This document shows positions 1 through 6,370 of a DNA stretch of 15,339 nucleotides, piece by piece. The notes under the pieces are model-generated. The model was not told where the DNA came from. It saw only the letters and a list, made by a program, of their open reading frames with translations, and made no database searches. Each line of letters opens with the position of its first letter. The stretch's first letter is position 1. A program made the translations under genes and the position numbers. Source of the stretch: Clostridia bacterium (GTDB lineage: Bacteria > Bacillota > Clostridia > Peptostreptococcales > Anaerovoracaceae); the NCBI GenBank assembly GCA_024403005.1, contig JAKSSQ010000018.1, forward strand, positions 1-15,339. Reading direction: 5' to 3'.

Positions 1-222
1 AAGGAACTTTTGCCTTTAACCGGTTACATCCACGGCGGCTGCTCTCCCATAGGTATGAAAAAGCAGTTCCGCACTACAGTGCACGAAACTGCTGGAAATT
101 TCGACGTTATTATGTTCAGCGCAGGCAAAATCGGCTACCAGGTGCAGATGCCTGTTGCAACTCTCGGGAAAATTGTGCCGATTCAGCTGGCAGACGTGTC
201 CGATCCGATGGAGGATGTTTAA
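1..222 (+). CDS. ybaK: Cys-tRNA(Pro) deacylase YbaK/EbsC, 3' end only
   Basis: Partial gene: the reading frame is open from base 1 and ends at a TAA at 220-222, so the N-terminal half lies outside the window. The 73 visible residues contain the family-typical GGCSPIGMKKQF stretch followed by HETAGNFD and FSAGKIGYQV, as in the C-terminal half of the YbaK/ProX editing-domain family. These cytoplasmic enzymes hydrolyse cysteine mischarged on tRNA(Pro), acting in trans beside prolyl-tRNA synthetase. The catalytic lysine of the family lies in the missing half and cannot be checked. The gene converges on a TetR gene and the two stop codons overlap by four bases. A TTG at 10 is only an internal codon, not a start. 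Substrate specificity (YbaK versus other members of the fold) is inferred from similarity. Confidence 0.88.
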   Translation, partial: KELLPLTGYIHGGCSPIGMKKQFRTTVHETAGNFDVIMFSAGKIGYQVQMPVATLGKIVPIQLADVSDPMEDV

Positions 223-234
223 TTTTTAAACATC
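214..234. terminator. AT-rich hairpin at convergent gene ends, possible weak bidirectional terminator
   Basis: GATGTTTAA (214-222) and TTAAACATC (226-234) form a perfect 9-bp stem around a TTT loop. It sits exactly where ybaK and the tetR gene converge and includes both stop codons. The stem is AT-rich and no clear T-tract follows on either strand, so efficient intrinsic termination is doubtful. The symmetry and position are seen directly; the terminator role is inference. Confidence 0.35.
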
Positions 235-761
235 TGCATCATACCCGGATCCAGTTCCTTAAGGATTGCGAATTCCTCTGCGATATCGTAGCTCATGCCG
301 GAGTTGAGCCACTCAATTATCTGGCCGAAGCATTCGCAGCGGTAGAACCGGATAAGGGGCTCACGGTATTTGGCCGGAATCTGCTCCTTGGAGAACAAGG
401 CAGCGGCATAAATCCTTATAACCGTATTGCATACTTTAAGGACGTGCTGCTCGTAAGCGGCTCTTTTAGAGGAACTGTAGATGTGCTCTATCTCGGTTCT
501 GTGCTCCAGAGTCGTTGAAATTAATGCTTTTATGCACTCTTCTATGGAATCTATGGAAGAGTGCTCTTTTATTTTTTCTTCAGCCTGCTGGATAACTATG
601 GAATAGAGCAGGTCTTCTATATCTTTAAAGTGGTAATAGAACGAATTTCTGTTAACTCCTGCACCGGATACGATATCGGTTATGCTTATATCATCTATGT
701 CTTTTTCTGAAAGGAGAGAAACGAATTCCTTTTCGATTTTTTCTTTTGCTGTAATTCTCAT
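219..761 (-). CDS. TetR/AcrR-family transcriptional regulator (downstream copy)
   Basis: A 180-aa protein of usual TetR length. Residues about 1-55 form the DNA-binding domain: the helix-turn-helix runs through ISITDIVSGAGVNRNSFYYHFKD, with the hallmark FYYHF recognition-helix end. The remaining ~120 residues are the helical ligand-binding and dimerisation domain, which diverges too much to name a ligand. The start at 761 gives a complete HTH domain; upstream there is only a weak purine stretch (AGAGA) as ribosome binding site. It lies 9 bases downstream of a second TetR gene on the same strand, so the two are probably co-transcribed. Its 3' end overlaps ybaK by four bases. A role in controlling the adjacent export unit is inferred from position. 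Family is confident; target and ligand are unknown. Confidence 0.88.
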   Translation of the reverse strand: MRITAKEKIEKEFVSLLSEKDIDDISITDIVSGAGVNRNSFYYHFKDIEDLLYSIVIQQAEEKIKEHSSIDSIEECIKALISTTLEHRTEIEHIYSSSKRAAYEQHVLKVCNTVIRIYAAALFSKEQIPAKYREPLIRFYRCECFGQIIEWLNSGMSYDIAEEFAILKELDPGMMQMFKN

Positions 762-770
762 ATAATTTCT

Positions 771-1349
771 CTAATTCATGCGGGATGCTGCGCCGAGAAT
801 CATGTCGTCGGCAATCTGAATAAGTTCTTCTTTTGGAAGAATTCCGCCGCTGCCGAACCAGGTGCCAACGATTCCTATAAGCCCGTAAGCTGCAAAGCTG
901 AGGAAATAGTCCGCTTTTTCTTCGGGAATGGGGTCCCTGTGGATGTTCATAAGGCAGTCTTTATTTCTCATGATCATCTGCTGCAGTCTCAGCGTGAACC
1001 CACTCACTTCGTTATTATCAAAAAGGATGAAGCAGGTGTCTTTTTCTTCTATGACAAAATCCAGAATAGGTTCCAGGATTGGTCTTACGGATTTTTCCTC
1101 TGTAGCCGCTGTGCAGTTGATGTCTATTAATTCCTGCGCTTTTGCTTCCAGATCGTTTTCTATGCTCTGAAGCAGCTCAACAGTATCCGCGTAGTGCAGG
1201 TAGAATGTCCCGCGGTTAAGGTCCATGCGCTCTGTAATATCCTTAATGGATATGTCTTTGAATTTTTTGATGTGCATAAGCTCAAGCAGGCCCTGCTTAA
1301 GCATGCGGCTGGACGGTTGTGCCCGCTTATCATCGGTGTTGTTAAGCAT
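771..1349 (-). CDS. TetR/AcrR-family transcriptional regulator, divergent from the export unit
   Basis: A 192-aa protein with a TetR-type HTH at about residues 15-60: ISIKDITERMDLNRGTFYLHYAD, ending in the characteristic GTFYLHY. The C-terminal ~130 residues are predicted helical and would hold the ligand pocket and dimer interface. The ATG at 1347-1349 is preceded on its strand by GAGG with seven-base spacing, supporting this start. It is transcribed away from the secreted-protein/MMPL unit across a 156-bp gap. That gap contains a perfect palindrome only ~37 bp from this start codon. The usual arrangement for this family is repression of itself and of the divergent transporter, released by a ligand. 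Direct binding is inference. The HTH differs from that of the neighbouring TetR, so the two are paralogues rather than a recent duplication. Confidence 0.9.
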   Translation of the reverse strand: MLNNTDDKRAQPSSRMLKQGLLELMHIKKFKDISIKDITERMDLNRGTFYLHYADTVELLQSIENDLEAKAQELIDINCTAATEEKSVRPILEPILDFVIEEKDTCFILFDNNEVSGFTLRLQQMIMRNKDCLMNIHRDPIPEEKADYFLSFAAYGLIGIVGTWFGSGGILPKEELIQIADDMILGAASRMN

Positions 1350-1385
1350 TTTCAGCCTCGTTTATAAAAATATTTTGCAGAATGC

Positions 1386-1407
1386 AGACAAACCGGCCGG
1401 TTTGTCT
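1386..1407. promoter_or_regulatory. Perfect 22-bp palindrome, likely TetR-family operator
   Basis: The half-site AGACAAACCGG (1386-1396) is followed immediately by its exact reverse complement (1397-1407). Length, perfect dyad symmetry and position between a tetR gene and a divergent transport unit fit a TetR-dimer operator. It lies directly upstream of the candidate -35 of the plus-strand promoter and within the region expected to hold the tetR promoter, so one bound dimer could repress both directions. Which of the two TetR proteins binds is not decidable from sequence. Confidence 0.8.
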
Positions 1408-1408
1408 A

Positions 1409-1437
1409 TTGTTTTATCCCGTCACAATAATTATTAT
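1409..1437 (+). promoter_or_regulatory. Candidate sigma-A promoter for the secreted protein/MMPL unit
   Basis: TTGTTT (1409-1414), a 17-nt spacer and TATTAT (1432-1437) give a good -10 and a weak -35 directly next to the palindrome. Transcription would start near 1444, leaving a ~60-nt leader before the ATG at 1506. No riboswitch-like structure was seen in that leader. The region is AT-rich, so chance matches are possible. Confidence 0.4.
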
Positions 1438-1505
1438 CTATTACGTCAAAATAATCAACAATTTTCTATTAATGTACGTTTGTAAATAAACTAGGTGAAA
1501 CTTAA

Positions 1506-4022
1506 ATGGCAGGAAGAAAGACATTATTAACGAGAGTTACAGCAGCTGCAGCAGCATTGGCCATGATTGGGTCAAGCGCATCTGCGGCATTTGCGGAAGG
1601 TTACATAGGAGACGGGGTTAGTGCATCCTTCGACGAAGCTTATTATGCAACGGTGGACTATTACGGAAACCTTCAGGAGGCAAGCGTAGTAAAGAGCTAT
1701 GTGCTCAACGGCGCTAACGAAATTACGGATTACGGCGAATACGATGAGGCAATTAACCTTACAGATGGTACTAATCCCGTATTTTCCAACGGAAAGACTA
1801 CGTTTAAGTTTGCAGACGGAAATGTTCCTTCTCATTTCTATTTTGAAGGCAAGACGAGGCAGCCTTATCAGAATCTGCCCTGGAGCATTGCAATCCACTA
1901 CACTTTAAACGGTGTTCCCACAAAGGCCGAAGACCTGGCAGGAAAAACCGGTGTAGTTGAAATAAACCTGGACATCGTGCCAAACGAGAATGCCAGCGAA
2001 TATGCAAAGAACAACTACGTACTTACCGCTATGTCCATGTTCAACCAGGACGACATTCTCTCTTTAAGAGCAGAAGGCGCTCAGGTTCAGCTCGTCGGTA
2101 ATCTCCGTACAGTGCTTTTCTTCGCTATGCCCGGAGAGGAAAGACACTTTACAATCAGCGTGGGAACTGAAGACTTTTCTTTCGGCGGATTGACTTTCCT
2201 CATGGTGCCTGCAACTCTTGCCCAGCTTCAGGAATTTGCCTATTTAGGGGATAAAAAGGACGAATTAGAGTCGGATTACAGAAGAATTTCCGGAAGTCTG
2301 GATACATTTCTGGATTCTCTGGACAGCGTGAGCCACGGTCTTCGCGGAACAGCAGAAGGTCTCGATGAGCTCCAGGATGCGAGAGAAATGATTTCCGCAG
2401 GAAAAGGGCAGGTTTACCAGGATGCAGATAAGCTCAAGACAGATTTAACGGATCTTTCCGCACTTCTGCAGCCTGTTTCTTCCGATCTCGACACAGCAAG
2501 CAAAGCTTTAACAGAGTCCAAAGATCTGTTAACAGTTCTCAACAACCAGCTTCAGTCCATGGACAGCGACCTGGCTAAACTCGGCAGAGTACTGGACGAT
2601 TTCAGCGACAGCTATAAGGACATCAACAAGAGGGTTAATGAACTCAATTCTGTAAAATCCAGCCTGGAATCTACAGCTAAAAGTTTAAAAGCTCTTGCTA
2701 ATCTCTCCATTCCGGAGCTTGAACCCATCATGGGCGGCATGTCTCAGGCAGAACTGGAAGCAGCTTTAACTCAGGCTCAGCAGCTCCATATGGTTCATAA
2801 TTCCGTAGGAAGCGGTTCGGATCTGGATTTCGGCAAGTTCATGACCGCAATACTCATTGCAAAAGGAGAATCCACTTCTTCCGCAGCAGCAAAAGCTGCT
2901 TCTATGGCAACTGTATATTCAACATATGGCTCTAAGGAAGAAGCCTACGCAGCCGCTGCTGCAGCTGTATTCGGCGCATACGGAGTAACCCCCGAAACTG
3001 CGCCGGATCCTGTAAAGGAAGCCGCTGCCGCAAAGGGCACGGAAGCTGCAACGGCCTGGGCGACTGCAGATACTTTAAAATCTGCCTTTACCGCAGCTGA
3101 TGCATCGGGAGACAATAATTCCGCAATTAATTTCGTTGAATTTATTTACGGTGTTCTCCTTGTCAAGCAGGAACCGGGCGCTAAGGAAAAGGCTGAAAGC
3201 TTAAATTCTCTCTACGAAATCAACGAAGCAGATCCAGGACTTCTTAAGATTCTGCTGGTTGAATCAAAGACCATTAACGAGACTATTGAAGATGTAAACG
3301 GATCCATCTCTGCTGCAAACAATGTATTTTCCAAAGTCGGAAATAACAGCGCAGCGCTTTTAAGCGATCTGGAGGACGTAATAGGGGACATTAAGGATTT
3401 AAGAAAACTTCTGGATGCGGCAGACGACGGTGTTGATGTTGCAGAATCCGTTGCTAAAAAATCCAGAGATATGCTCAAGAGCGTAAATGAATTAAAACTT
3501 CTGGCAGATAAATACGAACCCGAAGTTCAAAGCAGCCGTGCAAACATGAAGGCTATAACAGCCAATGCATCTGATTCTGTCAGCGATGCGGTAACATTCA
3601 TGGGTTCATTCGAAGAACTTCTTAAGACTTCCGGAGTAAAACTGGACCAGGGTACTAAGGATACCCTTGCAAACCTGAGTGTTACTTTGAGAGCAACAGC
3701 CGACAGTTTAGGAAAGACCAACGATCTTAAGGCTGCAAAAAACAGTATTAAGGATATTATCGAAGAAACCTGGAATAAATACACAGGCGATGTAAACAAT
3801 CTGCTTCTCATGGACGCAAATGCACCCGCACAGTCCATTACAGATGACCGCAATCCGGCGCCTTCCAGCGTTCAGATTTTAATAAGATCTCAGGAAATAA
3901 AAGTTTCCGATGCTGCGATGGCTGAAAATTCGGCCAGCACCGGCAGCTCTTCAACGCTGTGGCAGAGAATAGCGAACATGTTTAAATCCATGGCAGCTGC
4001 AGTAACAGGCATTTTTAAGTAG
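1506..4022 (+). CDS. Large Sec-secreted coiled-coil protein paired with an MMPL exporter
   Basis: 838 aa. Residues 1-31 form a signal peptide: basic RK and R residues, an alanine-rich hydrophobic core, and an AFA-EG cleavage site. A mainly beta-type domain follows (about 32-245, with LPWSIAIHY and DLAGKTGVVEINL motifs), then long amphipathic heptad-rich helices (about 255-400 and 590-760). A helical insert at about 410-580 contains two related segments (417-476 and 524-578). The C-terminus is amphipathic (LWQRIANMFK) without a clear membrane anchor, so the protein is probably secreted or peripheral. Proteins of this layout, sometimes annotated near YhgE/Pip or as Leu/Gly heptad-repeat proteins, occur beside MMPL exporters in clostridia; this is recalled, not searched. 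The start has AGGTG eight bases upstream. The MMPL gene begins 12 bases after the stop. A periplasm-like adaptor or docking role for the exporter is inference; no catalytic motif was seen. Confidence 0.72.
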   Translation: MAGRKTLLTRVTAAAAALAMIGSSASAAFAEGYIGDGVSASFDEAYYATVDYYGNLQEASVVKSYVLNGANEITDYGEYDEAINLTDGTNPVFSNGKTTFKFADGNVPSHFYFEGKTRQPYQNLPWSIAIHYTLNGVPTKAEDLAGKTGVVEINLDIVPNENASEYAKNNYVLTAMSMFNQDDILSLRAEGAQVQLVGNLRTVLFFAMPGEERHFTISVGTEDFSFGGLTFLMVPATLAQLQEFAYLGDKKDELESDYRRISGSLDTFLDSLDSVSHGLRGTAEGLDELQDAREMISAGKGQVYQDADKLKTDLTDLSALLQPVSSDLDTASKALTESKDLLTVLNNQLQSMDSDLAKLGRVLDDFSDSYKDINKRVNELNSVKSSLESTAKSLKALANLSIPELEPIMGGMSQAELEAALTQAQQLHMVHNSVGSGSDLDFGKFMTAILIAKGESTSSAAAKAASMATVYSTYGSKEEAYAAAAAAVFGAYGVTPETAPDPVKEAAAAKGTEAATAWATADTLKSAFTAADASGDNNSAINFVEFIYGVLLVKQEPGAKEKAESLNSLYEINEADPGLLKILLVESKTINETIEDVNGSISAANNVFSKVGNNSAALLSDLEDVIGDIKDLRKLLDAADDGVDVAESVAKKSRDMLKSVNELKLLADKYEPEVQSSRANMKAITANASDSVSDAVTFMGSFEELLKTSGVKLDQGTKDTLANLSVTLRATADSLGKTNDLKAAKNSIKDIIEETWNKYTGDVNNLLLMDANAPAQSITDDRNPAPSSVQILIRSQEIKVSDAAMAENSASTGSSSTLWQRIANMFKSMAAAVTGIFK

Positions 4023-4034
4023 GGGGCAGGCTTT

Positions 4035-6128
4035 ATGATAGAAAAGTTTGCGAATAAACTTACAAGAAAACCAAAGCTGATTGCGATCATCGCAGCAATC
4101 CTGCTGATTCCGTCAGCCCTGGGTTATGTTGGAACAAAAGTCAATTATGATATTCTGTCCTATCTTCCGGATAATCTTCAGTCTTCCAAAGGTATGGATA
4201 TGCTGGAAGAACCGTTCCGCATGGCTGCTACGGGCATGCTTATCGTGGAAGACATGCCATCCGGCTACACTAACGAGCTTATTAACGAAATTAAGAACGT
4301 AGAAGGTGTAGGCAATGCAATCTGGGTAAGCAATATAGTTGGTATCCAGGTGCCTTCAAATATGATTCCTGAAGATCTTCGTCAGATGTTTTTCAGCGGA
4401 AAAGGGACAATGATGATTATTCAATACGAAAATCCCTGCGCTTCGGAAGAGACTATGGCAGCTATCGAAGAAATCCGCAGCATATGCAATTCCAAGTGCT
4501 ACCTTGCAGGTTTCTCCGTAGTTATTAAGGATACGAGGGATATCATCAACAAAGAACTGCCGCTGTTTATTCTCGTAGCTGTAGTCCTTTCTCTGGCAGC
4601 CATGATGCTTACGCTGGAATCTACTGTACTCCCCGGTGTGCTTCTTGCAAATATCGGAATAGCGATTATTTATAACTTCGGTTCCAACATCGTTTTAGGG
4701 GAGATTTCCTACATTACCCAGGCCATAGCCGCTGTTCTTCAGCTGGGTGTTACCATGGACTATTCTGTATTTCTCTACAGACGTTTTGAGGAAGAACTTA
4801 AAAATTATGAGGACCCCAGAGATGCCATGGCTCAGGCTGTAGTCGCCGCTTTTAAATCTCTTACTGGTTCCAGTTTGACCACAATTGCCGGTTTCCTTGC
4901 GCTCTGCTTTATGCAGCTTACGCTGGGCAAAGACATCGGTATTGTAATGGCTAAGGGCGTCGTACTCGGTATTGTGACCGTAATTCTCGTTCTGCCTGCA
5001 TTGATTCTGATCTTCGCAAAGCAGATAGACAGCCATAAACACAGGTGCCTTATTCCTTCCTTCGAAAGGGTAAACCAGTGGATTATAAAACACAGAGCCG
5101 TTTTTGCTGCAATTGCGGTCATCGTGTTCCTTCCCGCTTACTGGGCCCAGAGCCATGCTCCTGTTTACTATAAGCTTGATGAATCTCTGCCCCGCGATCT
5201 TCCTTCCATCGTAGCAAATGAAAAACTTAAGGATGAATTCGACATGGCCACGTCTCATTTCGTAGTAATGAAGGACGATTTTACCAATTCAGAGCTCAAT
5301 GAGATGGAAAACAGGATAGAAGAACTTCCCGGAATTTCCAGTCTGGTATCTTACAATGCCATGCTGGGCGCAGGTATTCCAAGCTTCTTTATTCCGTCTG
5401 AAATTACAGACATGTGCAAAAAAGACGGCTACCAGCTCATGATGATAAATTCAAAGTATGCTACGGCTTCCGCCGAAGCAGGGGAGCAGATCGATGCTTT
5501 GAATTCTATTCTTAGGGACTACGACCCGGATGCCATGCTCACCGGAGAAGCCGCTCTTACGGAGGATTTAATCAAGACGATGGCTGTGGATTTCAAGGTT
5601 ACTAATATTATTTCCGTAGCTGCAATTGCGGTCATAATAGCCATAGTATTTAAATCCATATCCATTCCGGTCGTGCTGGTTGCAGCCATAGAGCTTGCCA
5701 TTTATATTAACCAGGGCATTCCGTATTTCACGGATACCCCGGTAGCTTTCGTAGCGCCGACACTCATAAGCTGCATTCAGCTGGGTGCAACGGTAGACTA
5801 CGCGATACTTATGACTTCCAGATTCCAGGAAGAACTTCAGTCCGGAAAAGACAGGTTTGAAGCTGTCCGGATAGCTGCAAATACTTCAGACGAGTCGATT
5901 ATCACCAGCGCTCTGGTTATGCTCTGCGCGACAATGGGTGTATCCTTTGTATCTTCCATCGATATGATCGGAGATATCTGCATTATGCTGGCCAGAGGTG
6001 CGGTAATTTCAGCTGTCATGAGCATTTTCTTCCTTCCTGCAATCCTCTGCGTATGCGAACCGCTGTTCAATAAAACAACGCTGAACTGGCGCACTAAAAA
6101 GGAAAAGAGTCTGTTAAAACAGCAATAA
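4035..6128 (+). CDS. MMPL/RND-superfamily exporter
   Basis: A 697-aa polytopic membrane protein with the RND-type internal duplication. TM1 is at about 16-33, followed by an extracytoplasmic loop and a five-helix bundle at about 172-330. The second half repeats this, with TM7 at about 356-373, a second loop, and a bundle at about 522-680. Each half keeps the Asp-Tyr pair used for proton coupling in MMPL proteins: GVTMDY (D242-Y243) and GATVDY (D588-Y589), each followed by an RRFEEEL or SRFQEEL segment. It is shorter than mycobacterial MmpL3 and lacks its long C-terminal tail. A GGGGGCAGG tract precedes the ATG. It is co-transcribed with the secreted coiled-coil protein and ends at an intrinsic terminator. 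Family transporters move lipids, lipopeptides or drugs with proton motive force; the substrate here is unknown. Confidence 0.92.
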   Translation: MIEKFANKLTRKPKLIAIIAAILLIPSALGYVGTKVNYDILSYLPDNLQSSKGMDMLEEPFRMAATGMLIVEDMPSGYTNELINEIKNVEGVGNAIWVSNIVGIQVPSNMIPEDLRQMFFSGKGTMMIIQYENPCASEETMAAIEEIRSICNSKCYLAGFSVVIKDTRDIINKELPLFILVAVVLSLAAMMLTLESTVLPGVLLANIGIAIIYNFGSNIVLGEISYITQAIAAVLQLGVTMDYSVFLYRRFEEELKNYEDPRDAMAQAVVAAFKSLTGSSLTTIAGFLALCFMQLTLGKDIGIVMAKGVVLGIVTVILVLPALILIFAKQIDSHKHRCLIPSFERVNQWIIKHRAVFAAIAVIVFLPAYWAQSHAPVYYKLDESLPRDLPSIVANEKLKDEFDMATSHFVVMKDDFTNSELNEMENRIEELPGISSLVSYNAMLGAGIPSFFIPSEITDMCKKDGYQLMMINSKYATASAEAGEQIDALNSILRDYDPDAMLTGEAALTEDLIKTMAVDFKVTNIISVAAIAVIIAIVFKSISIPVVLVAAIELAIYINQGIPYFTDTPVAFVAPTLISCIQLGATVDYAILMTSRFQEELQSGKDRFEAVRIAANTSDESIITSALVMLCATMGVSFVSSIDMIGDICIMLARGAVISAVMSIFFLPAILCVCEPLFNKTTLNWRTKKEKSLLKQQ

Positions 6129-6163
6129 TCTGCATGATAATTAAATAGTTTAAACGTATCTTT

Positions 6164-6192
6164 GACCCCGAGCATCTCCTCGGGGTCTTTTT
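6164..6192 (+). terminator. Intrinsic terminator after the MMPL gene
   Basis: GACCCCGAG (6164-6172) and CTCGGGGTC (6179-6187) form a perfect GC-rich 9-bp stem with a six-base loop, followed directly by TTTTT (6188-6192). It lies 36 bases after the MMPL stop codon and closes the export unit before the repeat-bearing spacer. Confidence 0.93.
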
Positions 6193-6292
6193 GCTTTACT
6201 CTGCTAAAGCGATAAAGGGGGACGGGGGTGCTTTAACGCTTTAGCACGCTAAAGAGGGACGGGGGTGCTTTAACGCTTTAGCAGAGTGAAGC
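6193..6292. repeat. 100-nt inverted-repeat element, REP/MITE-like
   Basis: The 19-nt arms 6193-6211 and 6274-6292 are inverted complements with one mismatch, which is a G-T wobble if transcribed. The interior is G-rich, with two GGGACGGGGGTGC blocks. The left arm's GCTAAAGCG can also pair with CGCTTTAGC at 6237-6245, so alternative hairpins are possible. No coding frame is apparent. Just right of it, TCCCCA (6300-6305) and TGGGGA (6318-6323) form a further small hairpin. Structure is seen directly; mobility or spread in the genome is inference. Confidence 0.7.
6210..6283 (+). repeat. Two tandem 37-nt repeat units
   Basis: Units 6210-6246 and 6247-6283 match at 35 of 37 positions, differing at 6212/6249 and 6218/6255. 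Positions 6219-6246 and 6256-6283 are identical over 28 nt. The duplication lies wholly inside the inverted-repeat element. Confidence 0.93.
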
Positions 6293-6314
6293 GAACCTGT
6301 CCCCATTTGTAAAC

Positions 6315-6344
6315 TTGTGGGGATGGAGCCGGCGGAATTATTAT
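6315..6344 (+). promoter_or_regulatory. Weak candidate promoter for comM
   Basis: TTGTGG (6315-6320), an 18-nt spacer and TATTAT (6339-6344) lie between the repeat element and comM, and would start transcription near 6351. The upstream terminator implies comM needs its own promoter somewhere in this spacer. This is the best match seen, but it is not strong. Confidence 0.28.
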
Positions 6345-6370
6345 GAAAAGGCACCCACAGGAGGTTATTT

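Noticed and set aside
1438..1505. Riboswitch or attenuator in the leader of the secreted-protein gene
   Set aside because: The leader is short and AT-rich, with no stable stem or conserved aptamer motif visible.
4695..5258. 187-codon minus-strand open frame inside the MMPL gene
   Set aside because: It is a shadow of a conserved membrane protein frame; the translation has no family features.
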